A stretch of 64,000 bases of DNA from Paraglaciecola algarum (GTDB taxonomy: Bacteria > Pseudomonadota > Gammaproteobacteria > Enterobacterales > Alteromonadaceae), in NCBI RefSeq assembly GCF_021532655.1, contig NZ_JAKGAS010000002.1, forward strand, positions 496,001 to 560,000, given 5' to 3'. The position numbers and the translations under genes were made by a program. The notes beneath the pieces are model-generated. The model was not told the DNA's origin and did not search any database. It saw only the letters and a list, made by a program, of their open reading frames with translations. Shown piece after piece: positions 1 through 7,838 of the stretch (positions are counted from its first letter, which is position 1; each line of letters opens with the position of its first letter).

Positions 1-81
1 GTTAGCCATAATTTTTTTACATGAACTTTTCTTTACAAAAAATGGTGTCGTTTGTAGTCAGGCAAGCTTGTATGGCTGACA

Positions 82-315
82 TTAAGTTGAATTTTTACTA
101 AATAACTGTTCAAGCAACTCTGCTGCTTTTGCCGCTCCTTCTTCGGTAAACACTATGGACTTGTTTTTATTGACGGGATTTTGAATGTAACCTTTTTCAT
201 ACAGACTATTGGTGATACTCCAATCCAGTTGTTTTCAAGCACTATTGTATTTGTCCATAGTCATTGAAAGTAAAGCAAGGGAGGCATCGTCAATTTTATC
301 TTGATCAATGTCCAT
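82..315 (-). pseudogene. DUF6429-like small protein, broken by an in-frame stop
   Basis: Reading the minus strand from the ATG at 315 gives a 77-codon frame ending in TAA at 84-82. Codon 27 (237-235) is TGA. The remainder matches my memory of the DUF6429 pattern: MDIDQDKIDDASLALL at the start, then a Trp-Lys-x-x-Asp-Trp segment, LYEKGYIQNP, and KSIVFTEEG near the end. The stop falls where the family normally has Trp in the AWKxxDW segment, so a TGG to TGA change is the simplest explanation. The function of DUF6429 is unknown. The frame on both sides of the stop is otherwise open, so the lesion looks recent, or it could be a base-call error. It is divergent from the DUF1330 gene. Confidence 0.7.
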
Positions 316-463
316 AATTATTCCTGATGTTAAATTGAAGTCTTAATGAATAATGTAGGAAAAAGGCTCTGATATTCAAGTGTTTAACATCTATAGTGAA
401 ATAAACCAATCACTTGTTGTGTCTACATTTACCTTGTTATTAAAAATTGTTTAAAGGAATTTT

Positions 464-751
464 ATGAAAGGTTACTGGGTAGTACGTGCGGATGTGAGCG
501 ATATGGAAAAATTTAAACAATATGCTGCTATAGCTCCAACGATTATAGACAATTTTTCAGGGCGGTATTTAGCCAGAGCAGGAGAATTTTCTGCGGTTGA
601 AGGTAGCGCTCGTTCGCGCAATACAATTATTGAATTTCCTTCTTACCAACAGGCTTTAGATTGCTGGCATTCTGTCGAATATCAAGGGGCCAGAAAGATT
701 CGATTAGGCGTTGCAGAACTAGACATATTGATAGTACAAGGACTACTCTAA
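464..751 (+). CDS. DUF1330 domain protein
   Basis: A 95-residue protein that starts MKGYWVVRADVSD and contains YQQALDCWHSVEYQ, typical of the DUF1330 dimeric alpha-beta barrel (ferredoxin-like) fold. The family has no firmly established biochemical role. It lacks a signal peptide and membrane segments, so it should be cytoplasmic. The ATG is preceded by AAGGA about 6 bases upstream, which supports the start. It stands alone between the broken DUF6429 gene and the efflux operon, with 122 bases before the next gene. Confidence 0.8.
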   Translation: MKGYWVVRADVSDMEKFKQYAAIAPTIIDNFSGRYLARAGEFSAVEGSARSRNTIIEFPSYQQALDCWHSVEYQGARKIRLGVAELDILIVQGLL

Positions 752-873
752 TTCAGCCTTTATTAAGTTAATTCACAGTTTTCTTATTTCGTAACATTTA
801 TGCACAGTTAAGGTGCTATTTTTCCAACTAAATTTAAGTATTATAGTGAGGCTAACTTCTCTAAGGAACCTCA

Positions 874-1968
874 ATGCCGTCTCTTATTAATAAATTAAGA
901 CAACAACCTGCTTGGATTGCTTTAATTATATTTACCTTGCTGTGCCTGTGGGTTGCATCGGGTATGTCTCAAGCCAAAGATACTAAAGCACCTAAATCTT
1001 CTCAGACTAAATCTGCTCCTTTGGTTAAAGTGACGGTACAGAATGTAAAAGCTGATCAAGTTACTCGAGAAATCACTCTTTATGGGCGTACTGAGCCGGA
1101 CCGTGTGGCCACTATCCGTGCTGAAGTGAAGGGTTTAGTGACTGCCATTCATGCCCAAGAAGGCCAAAGAGTGAGTAAAGGTCAAAAGTTAATTAGTTTA
1201 GAAAAAAACGATTATGTTAGCCGCTTAGCTTCAGCTAAGGCCACCTTGAAACAAAGAGAAGTCGAGTTAAAAGGGGCTGAGTCTTTAGGCCAACAAGGTT
1301 ATCAATCGCAAACTGCTTTAGCTCAAGCTAAAGCCTATTTGGAAGCAGCTAAAGCTGACGTTGTGGCAATGCAATTAGCCATTAAACGTTCCGAAATTAC
1401 CGCCCCATTCGATGGCATAGTGAATAAACGGTATGTCGAAGAAGGGGATTTACTAAAAGACGGCGATACTATCGCAATGCTGGTGGATCTAGACCCTCTA
1501 GTGATCACCGCCAATGTGACGGAATCTAACGTTAAATATTTACAAAACGGGCAACAGGCCAGTGGCCGTTTAGTGTCAGGTGACGTGTTGAGTGGCAATA
1601 TTCGATATATATCGAGTGTATCTGAAGTAGGCACCAATACTTTTATGATTGAAGTGGCTGTACCAAATCCAGATTTTAAAAAAGCCGCAGGCATGAGCAC
1701 TGAACTATCCTTACCGTTAGAGCAAGCATGGGCCGTACGCATTACTCCTTCTGTAATGGCCCTTGATGAACAAGGCAATCTTGGGGTGAAAACTGTAGTG
1801 AATGAACATGTAAAATTTACTCCCATAGACATAGTCAAAAGTGATAGCCAAGGCGTGTGGTTATCAGGTTTGGGTAAAGAAGCTGATGTGATTACCTTAG
1901 GTCACGGGTTTGTGCGAGATGGCGATAAAGTACAAGTAGTGCGCGACACCAGCTCGTCAGCTTTGTAG
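874..1968 (+). CDS. RND efflux periplasmic adaptor (membrane fusion protein)
   Basis: A 364-residue HlyD/AcrA-type adaptor linking an inner-membrane RND pump to an outer-membrane channel. An N-terminal membrane anchor or signal (residues about 13-30, WIALIIFTLLCLWVAS) is followed by a lipoyl-like half (IRAEVKGLVTAIHAQEGQRV, 81-100), a helical hairpin (about 112-165), the second lipoyl half (ITAPFDGIVNKRYVEEGDLL) and a beta-barrel domain. AAGGA lies just before the ATG. The pump gene starts 11 bases after the stop, so the two form an operon. No outer-membrane partner gene is adjacent, so a TolC encoded elsewhere is inferred. The substrate cannot be read from sequence. Confidence 0.9.
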   Translation: MPSLINKLRQQPAWIALIIFTLLCLWVASGMSQAKDTKAPKSSQTKSAPLVKVTVQNVKADQVTREITLYGRTEPDRVATIRAEVKGLVTAIHAQEGQRVSKGQKLISLEKNDYVSRLASAKATLKQREVELKGAESLGQQGYQSQTALAQAKAYLEAAKADVVAMQLAIKRSEITAPFDGIVNKRYVEEGDLLKDGDTIAMLVDLDPLVITANVTESNVKYLQNGQQASGRLVSGDVLSGNIRYISSVSEVGTNTFMIEVAVPNPDFKKAAGMSTELSLPLEQAWAVRITPSVMALDEQGNLGVKTVVNEHVKFTPIDIVKSDSQGVWLSGLGKEADVITLGHGFVRDGDKVQVVRDTSSSAL

Positions 1969-1979
1969 GGCTATAAATA

Positions 1980-4900
1980 ATGAACAATTTAATCTTTGCC
2001 GCCTTAAGCCGAACCCGTACAGCGTTAATGATATTTTTCTTGTTAATCGTGACAGGGGCTGTGACCTATTCGAATATTCCCAAGGAATCGAATCCAGATG
2101 TCCCCATCCCGTTTATCTACGTGTCGATTATTCATGATGGGATTTCGCCAGAAGATGCCGAACGTATGTTGGTTAAACCTATGGAGCGTGAATTACGTTC
2201 AATCGACGGTTTAAAAGAAATGCGCGCCACGGCCGGTGAAGGTTACGCCAATATCAATTTAGAATTTATTGCTGGTTTTGATTCAAGTGACGCCTTGGCT
2301 GATGTGCGCGACAAAGTGACAGTTGCTAGAGCAAAACTCCCTTCAGAAACTGAAGAACCGACTATTCACGAAGTGACCATGGCTGGGCAACAAGCAGCCA
2401 TTACGGCTGTTTTGTCTGGACCTGTGTCTGAGCGGGCTTTGATAACAGTAGCTCGCGAATTAAAAAATAGACTCGAAGGCCTTAGCGAAGTATTAGAAGT
2501 ATCAGTAGGTGGCGATAGAGAAGACATAGTCGAAATCATAGTGGATCCTCTGTTGATGGAATCTTACGGTTTAGATCAAGGTGATATTTTCAATTTGTTA
2601 GATCGTAACAACCGGCTGGTACCGGCCGGAACTATGGATAATGGCAAAGGCAGTTTTGCGATAAAAGTACCGTCTGTATTTGAGTCAGTCAAAGATGTAA
2701 TGGAACAGCCGGTAAAAGTCCAAGGTGACAGTGTAATTACCTTCCAAGATGTCGCTCAAGTTAGGCGTTCATATAAAGACCCTAGTAGTTTTGCTCGCTT
2801 AAATGGTGAGACTTCAGTTTCGTTAGAGGTGAAGAAACGCCCTGGCGAAAACATGATCGAATCTGTGGATAAGGTCAAAGCATTAATCGGTGCGGCGCAA
2901 GAGTCAGCAATTTGGCCAGACAGTGTATCTGTGACCTATACCGGTGACCAAACTAAAGAAGTCAACATGATGCTTAATGATCTACAAAATAACGTATCTA
3001 GTGCGATTATTTTGGTAGCCATTGTCATAGTGGCGATTTTAGGTGTGCGCACTGCCTTTTTAGTTGGGGTGTCAATTCCGGGCTCGTTTTTAACCGGAAT
3101 TTTGGTATTGGCGATGTTTGGGTACACCTTAAATTCGGTGGTGTTGTTTTCCTTAATTATGGCTGTGGGTATGCTGGTGGATGGTGCCATAGTGGTCACT
3201 GAATATGCCGACCGATGTATGAGTGAAGGATTAGATAAAAAACAAGCTTACGGAAAAGCCGCCCAACGTATGGCTTGGCCAATTATCGCCTCTACGGCTA
3301 CTACCCTTGCTGCTTTTGCACCGTTAATATTTTGGCCGGGCATTATGGGTGAATTTATGAAATATTTACCTTTCACCTTAATCGCCGTTTTATCATCGTC
3401 TTTGGTCATGGCATTGATTTTTGTGCCTGTATTAGGAGGAGTGATAGGTAAACCAAGGTATATAACTGAACAAGCCAAACAACAGATGATTCAAGCTGAA
3501 GACGGTGACATTTTAAGTTTACAAGGCTTTGCCGGTAAGTATGTGAATGTGTTGGCTAAAGCAATTCAGCATCCGTGGAAAATTTTGTTAGGTGCCATAG
3601 TGATAGCTATTTTGTCGATTATGGCTTATGCCAGTTCTGGTTTAGGCTCGCAGTTTTTTCCAATCGTCGATAGTTCAGGGGTCAATATTACCGTGCGCTC
3701 AGTGGGTGATATGTCCATTTATGAAAAAGACACAGTAATACGTAAAGTAGAAAGTAAGCTGCTAGATATGGAAGAGGTAGAAACCCTTTACGTGAGAACC
3801 GGTGGCCAAGACCAAATTGGATACTTACGGTTAAACTTGGTGGATTGGCAATACCGACCACATTCAGATGAAGTGTTAAAAGAAACCAAGATGCGTTTAA
3901 AAGACTTGGCTGGAGTCGATCTAGAAATAGCGCCTGATCAAAACAACCCACAATCGGGTAAAGATTTACAAATTCAGCTTTCATCTCGGTTTCCTGAGTT
4001 ATTAGATGAGGCAGCACATAAAATACGTCATGTATTAGATGCTAACGAGCAATTTACCTCGGTGAGTGACACAGCCTCTAAACCTGGTATTGAATGGCAA
4101 TTAAAAGTCAATCGTAGCGATGCTGCGAGATTTGGTGCTGATGCCAGTTTAGTGGGTAGCACAGTTCAGTTTGTGACGAATGGTTTGAAAATTGGTGAAT
4201 ACCGCCCTGATGATGTCGATGATGAGTTAGATATTCGCGTACGTTACCCAGTGGAATCACGGTTTATCGGTAAGTTAGATGAGTTGCGTATGAAAACAGC
4301 CAACGGCATGGTGCCCATTTCAAATTTTGTAGAACGTACGGCCCAACCTAAAACAGATTTAATTCGTCATATAGATAGTGAACGTGTGTTAACAGTAGAA
4401 GCCAATATGGTGCCTGGTGCGTTACTCAGTTTGGAGTTGCCAAAGTTACAAGAGCAATTACCAGATTTGAATTTAGACCCAAGAGTGAACATAACAGTCA
4501 AAGGTCAAAATGAACAACAGGCTGAGTCTGAAGACTTCTTAGTGAATTCTTTTATGATTGCCCTGTTTGTAATGGCGATTATTTTGGTCACTCAGTTCAA
4601 CAGTTTTTACCAAGCATTTTTAATTCTGAGCGCAGTATTGTTTTCTACAGTAGGGGTGTTTTTAGGTTTACTGATTTTCCAAAAACCTTTTGGCATTGTG
4701 ATGTCAGGCATAGGGGTCATTGCCCTAGCTGGCATAGTGGTAAACAATAATATTGTACTCATCGACACCTATAATATTTTACGTAAAGAAGGTGTGCCGG
4801 CCATGGACGCAATCTTGCGTACTGGTGCACAAAGGTTACGCCCGGTACTTATGACTACGGTGACTACAATCTTAGGGTTACTACCAATGGTAATGGAGGT

Positions 4901-5108
4901 GAATATAGACTTCATAGGCCGTTTGGTTGAAGTAGGCGCACCCTCTACCCAATGGTGGTCACAATTAGCCACAGCCATTGCTGGCGGATTAGCTTTTGCT
5001 ACAGTATTAACCTTAGTACTCACACCTTGTATGCTGGCTTTAAAAGCTAGACGAGATGAAAGAAAAGCCGCACGTATGACGACTAACAAGGTGATTACAG
5101 CAAACTAA
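1980..5108 (+). CDS. RND efflux permease, AcrB/MMPL-type
   Basis: A 1042-residue inner-membrane pump of the AcrB superfamily, full length for the family, with the expected two repeats each holding a large periplasmic loop. The first transmembrane helix is at residues about 14-30, and TM4 carries GMLVDGAIVVTEYADR with Asp401 at the AcrB Asp407 position. The neighbouring AcrB Asp408 is Gly402 here. In TM10 the AcrB Lys940 segment reads AGIVVNNNIVLID, so Asn replaces Lys. This variant relay resembles non-AcrB RND subfamilies. Together with the adaptor it should export amphiphiles or drugs by proton antiport; the substrate is unknown. Confidence 0.92.
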   Translation: MNNLIFAALSRTRTALMIFFLLIVTGAVTYSNIPKESNPDVPIPFIYVSIIHDGISPEDAERMLVKPMERELRSIDGLKEMRATAGEGYANINLEFIAGFDSSDALADVRDKVTVARAKLPSETEEPTIHEVTMAGQQAAITAVLSGPVSERALITVARELKNRLEGLSEVLEVSVGGDREDIVEIIVDPLLMESYGLDQGDIFNLLDRNNRLVPAGTMDNGKGSFAIKVPSVFESVKDVMEQPVKVQGDSVITFQDVAQVRRSYKDPSSFARLNGETSVSLEVKKRPGENMIESVDKVKALIGAAQESAIWPDSVSVTYTGDQTKEVNMMLNDLQNNVSSAIILVAIVIVAILGVRTAFLVGVSIPGSFLTGILVLAMFGYTLNSVVLFSLIMAVGMLVDGAIVVTEYADRCMSEGLDKKQAYGKAAQRMAWPIIASTATTLAAFAPLIFWPGIMGEFMKYLPFTLIAVLSSSLVMALIFVPVLGGVIGKPRYITEQAKQQMIQAEDGDILSLQGFAGKYVNVLAKAIQHPWKILLGAIVIAILSIMAYASSGLGSQFFPIVDSSGVNITVRSVGDMSIYEKDTVIRKVESKLLDMEEVETLYVRTGGQDQIGYLRLNLVDWQYRPHSDEVLKETKMRLKDLAGVDLEIAPDQNNPQSGKDLQIQLSSRFPELLDEAAHKIRHVLDANEQFTSVSDTASKPGIEWQLKVNRSDAARFGADASLVGSTVQFVTNGLKIGEYRPDDVDDELDIRVRYPVESRFIGKLDELRMKTANGMVPISNFVERTAQPKTDLIRHIDSERVLTVEANMVPGALLSLELPKLQEQLPDLNLDPRVNITVKGQNEQQAESEDFLVNSFMIALFVMAIILVTQFNSFYQAFLILSAVLFSTVGVFLGLLIFQKPFGIVMSGIGVIALAGIVVNNNIVLIDTYNILRKEGVPAMDAILRTGAQRLRPVLMTTVTTILGLLPMVMEVNIDFIGRLVEVGAPSTQWWSQLATAIAGGLAFATVLTLVLTPCMLALKARRDERKAARMTTNKVITAN

Positions 5109-5128
5109 ACTTTTGATTGATATTACTA

Positions 5129-5147
5129 ACCAAGTTCTACTCTTGGT
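5129..5147 (+). terminator. possible weak terminator after the RND operon
   Basis: ACCAAG at 5129-5134 pairs with CTTGGT at 5142-5147 across a 7-base loop, 20 bases past the permease stop. Only a short T run (GGTTTT) follows, so the call is weak. It lies in the convergent gap before the toxin gene. Confidence 0.35.
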
Positions 5148-5155
5148 CAGCGGTT

Positions 5156-5446
5156 TTAGAAGTGTTTTGTATTGTCCATATTTTTGTGGAGTACTCTGAT
5201 CACAGTAATATTTCCTGCGTTTATAACGTAATATATAATATGGCTGGCATAGGGAAAGCTTAATAAGCCGTCATAAAAGGCGTTGCGCTGTTTACCTATA
5301 GTAGGCGTTTGAACTAACCGATTTAGCAGGATATTGAGGCCAGTTACATAGTTTTTAGCTTGGGACTTTCCCCATTGCTCAACAGTGTATAAAACAATGT
5401 TATTAAGATCGTCTTGCGCCTCTGGGGTTAATCTAAAATTAGCCAT
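5156..5446 (-). CDS. ParE/RelE-superfamily toxin
   Basis: A 96-residue protein with the features of a type II toxin of the ParE branch: MANFRLTPEAQDDLNNI at the N-terminus, a conserved central YVTGLNILLNRLVQTP helix, and a C-terminal IYYVINAGNITVIRVLHKN strand segment. ParE toxins poison DNA gyrase and RelE toxins cleave mRNA; the FRLTPEAQDDL start favours ParE, but the target cannot be proven here. Its start overlaps the antitoxin end by 8 bases, the usual translational coupling in these modules. The pair sits alone in an accessory patch. Confidence 0.85.
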   Translation of the reverse strand: MANFRLTPEAQDDLNNIVLYTVEQWGKSQAKNYVTGLNILLNRLVQTPTIGKQRNAFYDGLLSFPYASHIIYYVINAGNITVIRVLHKNMDNTKHF

Positions 5447-5702
5447 TATCTATGGTTTGCATCAGGCTATTAATCGCTTCTTGGCCATCAATAACCCGTC
5501 CTGCTTTTAGGCTGTCTAAGCCTTTATTCAATTCCAGCTGTAATACTTTTTCTCTTAACGCCTGGATTTCTTGAAACTCTTTAGCCGACATAACCACAGC
5601 AACAGGTTTGTCATGACGAGTGATCCAAACCGGTGCCTGTTGAACTTTTAAAACCACATCACTAAATGACTTTTTAGCATCAGTTGAATTAATAGAATCC
5701 AT
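5439..5702 (-). CDS. Phd/YefM-family antitoxin
   Basis: An 87-residue antitoxin. MDSINSTDAKKSFSDVVLKV followed by PVWITRHDKPVAVVMSAKEF is the Phd/YefM DNA-binding fold, and the C-terminal half (after residue about 55) should wrap the toxin. I chose the start at 5702 because GAGG lies about 5 bases upstream. An in-frame ATG at 5756 would add 18 residues (MYKTAIMYLTYILKNEVF) that do not fit the family and would cover the likely operator. It is the first gene of the toxin-antitoxin operon and is expected to repress its own promoter. Confidence 0.85.
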   Translation of the reverse strand: MDSINSTDAKKSFSDVVLKVQQAPVWITRHDKPVAVVMSAKEFQEIQALREKVLQLELNKGLDSLKAGRVIDGQEAINSLMQTIDNG

Positions 5703-5721
5703 AAAAACCTCATTTTTCAAA

Positions 5722-5738
5722 ATGTACGTTAAGTACAT
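5722..5738 (-). promoter_or_regulatory. candidate antitoxin operator (palindrome)
   Basis: ATGTAC at 5722-5727 and GTACAT at 5733-5738 form perfect 6-base arms around GTTAA, about 20 bases upstream of the chosen antitoxin start. The position and symmetry fit an autoregulatory Phd/YefM binding site. The role is inferred from the family. Confidence 0.45.
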
Positions 5739-5799
5739 AATAGCCGTTTTATACATTTTAACTATATTATTTTAATAATGGTTCGATATAAAGTCTGCG

Positions 5800-5826
5800 T
5801 AAATAAAAAGCATCGGCTGTGCCGAT
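5800..5826. repeat. fragment of the hairpin repeat family (terminal hairpin)
   Basis: ATCGGC (5812-5817) and GCCGAT (5821-5826) form a perfect hairpin preceded by AAATAAAAAGC. The same unit ends the longer repeat elements at 26105-26119 (ATCGGC/GCCGAC) and, as the reverse complement, at 7240 and 28304. Here only this end is recognisable. Confidence 0.5.
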
Positions 5827-5962
5827 AACTAGGTTAAAATTACCTTCCCCTCATTACCTTTCTTATGTTGTAATAATTGATACACACATGTAAGTGCTTA
5901 AGGCACCAACTGCTCGTTTCATTGAGTAGACAAAGTTTAATAAGTATCTTTAGGAATGAAAT

Positions 5963-6637
5963 ATGGATGTTGTTTTACTTGTATTCTTAATCTTTTTTGT
6001 ATTGATTCTACTTTATGTCATTTATCAAAAATATCAGGCAAACCAACGCATAAAATTTATAGCGAACTATGAATTTCCAATCTCACTAAAAAATAAAGTC
6101 GCAAAGGTGTATCCACACATTAGCTCTAAAGATCTAGAACGGGTTATTCGAGGATTAAGAGACTACTTCTATATTATTAATTTGTCTCAAAACCAAATAG
6201 TTGCCATGCCATCTCAAGTGGTAGATGTTGCATGGCATGAGTTTATTCTTTTTACTCGAGAATACGCTCAGTTTTGCTCAAAAGGTTTAGGGCGATTTCT
6301 ACATCACACTCCAGCAGAAGCAATGAAGTCTAAAGACCGTGCCCAATCAGGCATAAAAAGGGCTTGGAGAATTGCTTGCCATAAAGAACAAATAAATCCC
6401 CATAAACCTAAACGCTTACCCATTATTTTTGCTCTAGATGCCAGTCTTAATATTGAAGACGGTTTTCACTATGAACTAAATTGTATGAAATCAAACTCTA
6501 CGACTTCAGGAGGTGGAAATATAAGCGGAGGTCATTGTGGTAGTCATATTGGCTGCTCTTCTGGTTGCGCAGGATCTGCAGGTGACGGAGGCTGCGCTGG
6601 TGATAGCGGAGGAGGCGGAGGTTGTGGTGGCGATTAA
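5963..6637 (+). CDS. membrane-anchored protein with Gly/Cys-rich tail (GRDP-like core)
   Basis: A 224-residue protein with an N-terminal transmembrane helix (about residues 2-20). A central region (about 40-165) contains VVDVAWHEFILFTREYAQFC and RFLHHTPAEAM, resembling the core of glycine-rich-domain-like proteins (DUF1399-type, VDxxWHxxIL...YxxFC). The tail from about residue 180 is almost entirely Gly, Cys, Ser and Ala, with several spaced cysteines. The His residues of the WHEF and HHTP motifs could bind a metal; that is an inference. The next gene lies 131 bases downstream. The family assignment is tentative and no function is proposed. Confidence 0.65.
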   Translation: MDVVLLVFLIFFVLILLYVIYQKYQANQRIKFIANYEFPISLKNKVAKVYPHISSKDLERVIRGLRDYFYIINLSQNQIVAMPSQVVDVAWHEFILFTREYAQFCSKGLGRFLHHTPAEAMKSKDRAQSGIKRAWRIACHKEQINPHKPKRLPIIFALDASLNIEDGFHYELNCMKSNSTTSGGGNISGGHCGSHIGCSSGCAGSAGDGGCAGDSGGGGGCGGD

Positions 6638-6768
6638 CTTACCCATGAATCAAAAGCTTCAGAGTAGCCACCGCAAAAATTTGAATGCCTTGGCGAAGTC
6701 CTATATTTCAACGAACCCGACCTCGCAGACATTTGTTTGACACTCCACGAATGCATTATTAGGACTTC

Positions 6769-7044
6769 ATGAAAAACGCAATTAACCTTTTATATATAGC
6801 GGTATTAATGAGCATATTTATGGGAATGGCTTTCTATTACTATGAAGTTCACCGATATGATGAAAAATGTAAAACCTATGAAGGGGCATTCGTAAATGGA
6901 TTTGAGTACGTAATGTTCGTTTCGTGCGTCGAAATTGAAGAAATAGACAATACCGTAAAAGATAAATATACAACGGACATCTATGTTGATGGTATTGCTG
7001 GTTTTAGCGAACGATATAGTAAATATTTTCTAAATGAATACTAA
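6769..7044 (+). CDS. small membrane-anchored protein, probably truncated
   Basis: A 91-residue protein that I do not recognise. It has one N-terminal hydrophobic helix (residues about 5-25, NLLYIAVLMSIFMGMAFYYY), then a short polar domain with two Cys (KCKTYEGAF, FVSCVEIEE). The TAA at 7042-7044 is followed in the same frame by a further 58 open codons to a TAG at 7219-7221, so the original protein was probably about 150 residues. See the separate entry for the downstream half. No strong Shine-Dalgarno is visible before the ATG (AGGACTTC is nearest). Confidence 0.5.
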   Translation: MKNAINLLYIAVLMSIFMGMAFYYYEVHRYDEKCKTYEGAFVNGFEYVMFVSCVEIEEIDNTVKDKYTTDIYVDGIAGFSERYSKYFLNEY

Positions 7045-7221
7045 CCAGTGTATTTAAAAGTAAGAGCTGAAATATCTAAAAATGATGGTCACACCTGGAT
7101 GGGTTTTAGTCATAATTTAATTGTAAAAGAAGTCATCGACATACAACTATACGATAAAAGAAAATGCGAGCCGCCTTATAAACCTGGAGTTACAAAAATT
7201 AAATCTGAATACTCGCGCTAG
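7045..7221 (+). pseudogene. downstream half of the stop-interrupted small gene
   Basis: Directly after the TAA at 7042-7044 the same frame reads PVYLKVRAEISKNDG, HTWMGFSHNLIVKEV and CEPPYKPGVTKIKS, ending at TAG 7219-7221. The composition looks like real protein, and no frameshift is needed to join it to the upstream 91 residues. I infer one ancestral gene of about 150 codons with a nonsense mutation. GTG at 7048 could restart translation but has no Shine-Dalgarno. Confidence 0.55.
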
Positions 7222-7239
7222 CTTTTTCTCTTCATTTCA

Positions 7240-7559
7240 GTGGCGAAGCCATGCTTTTAATTTACCCGCGACTACAAATTTCCCATCAATGAATTGGCTT
7301 GTCGAATGTCCGAACATGGACGTTCGGACAAGGCAATCTTTTATAGCTGGGAGCGGCTTATTGCCGTTTCGATATTAAAGACAATTATTTGATGGATTAG
7401 GAATTTGTCTGGAGCAGAGACTTTCATGGTTACTTATTTTGTCGTTTGAAAAGAAGTAACTGGTGCGGCATGGATGCCGTATCAAAAACGCAATGGATTG
7501 CGGTGAACGAAGTGAATGCTTGGTGTGCGAAGCACATGCTCTTATCCAACAAAAACCAA
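7240..7559 (+). repeat. hairpin-rich intergenic repeat, copy A
   Basis: This gap of more than 300 bases holds no gene. It opens with GTGGCGAAGCCATGCTTTT (7240-7258), a 19-base block identical to 28304-28322. A long stem joins 7274-7289 to 7389-7408 around an asymmetric internal loop, with an inner hairpin at 7307-7315/7322-7330 (TGTCCGAAC/GTTCGGACA). The end carries GTCGTTTGAAAA, as in copies B and C, and a 19-base block (7502-7520) that is the reverse complement of 25749-25767. The 147-base segment present in B and C is largely missing here. Confidence 0.65.
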
Positions 7560-7835
7560 CTACTCATCTTCATTAAATCGCCCAACAATTAAACTTTCAA
7601 CCGCTTCCATGGCTTCGATGGCATCTGGCCCTTCACTCACTACTCTCACTTCTTTGCCTTGGTGACTTTCAAGCATCATTAAACCTAATACACTATTGGC
7701 TGAGGCTTGTTTATCACCTTGATACAAAGTGATCTCGGCATCGAATTTATTGGTCAGTTGAACAAGTTGTGTAGCCGCCCGAGCATGTAAACCGAGCTTA
7801 TTAACAATAAGTAATGTTTTTTCGATAGATGCCAT
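7560..7835 (-). CDS. ptsO: HPr-like phosphocarrier of the nitrogen PTS (NPr)
   Basis: A 91-residue HPr-family protein. The phosphorylated histidine is His17 in NKLGLHARAA, and the regulatory-site region reads ASANSVLGLMML. It passes phosphate from EI-Ntr (PtsP) to EIIA-Ntr (PtsN). It is the last gene of the rpoN-hpf-ptsN-rapZ-ptsO cluster and starts 3 bases after the rapZ stop, so it is probably cotranscribed. Context favours NPr over the sugar HPr. Confidence 0.93.
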   Translation of the reverse strand: MASIEKTLLIVNKLGLHARAATQLVQLTNKFDAEITLYQGDKQASANSVLGLMMLESHQGKEVRVVSEGPDAIEAMEAVESLIVGRFNEDE

Positions 7836-7838
7836 AAC

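Noticed and set aside
6537..6740. 67-codon frame overlapping the Gly/Cys-rich tail
   Set aside because: An alternative frame of repetitive GGN codons, with no independent start signal.
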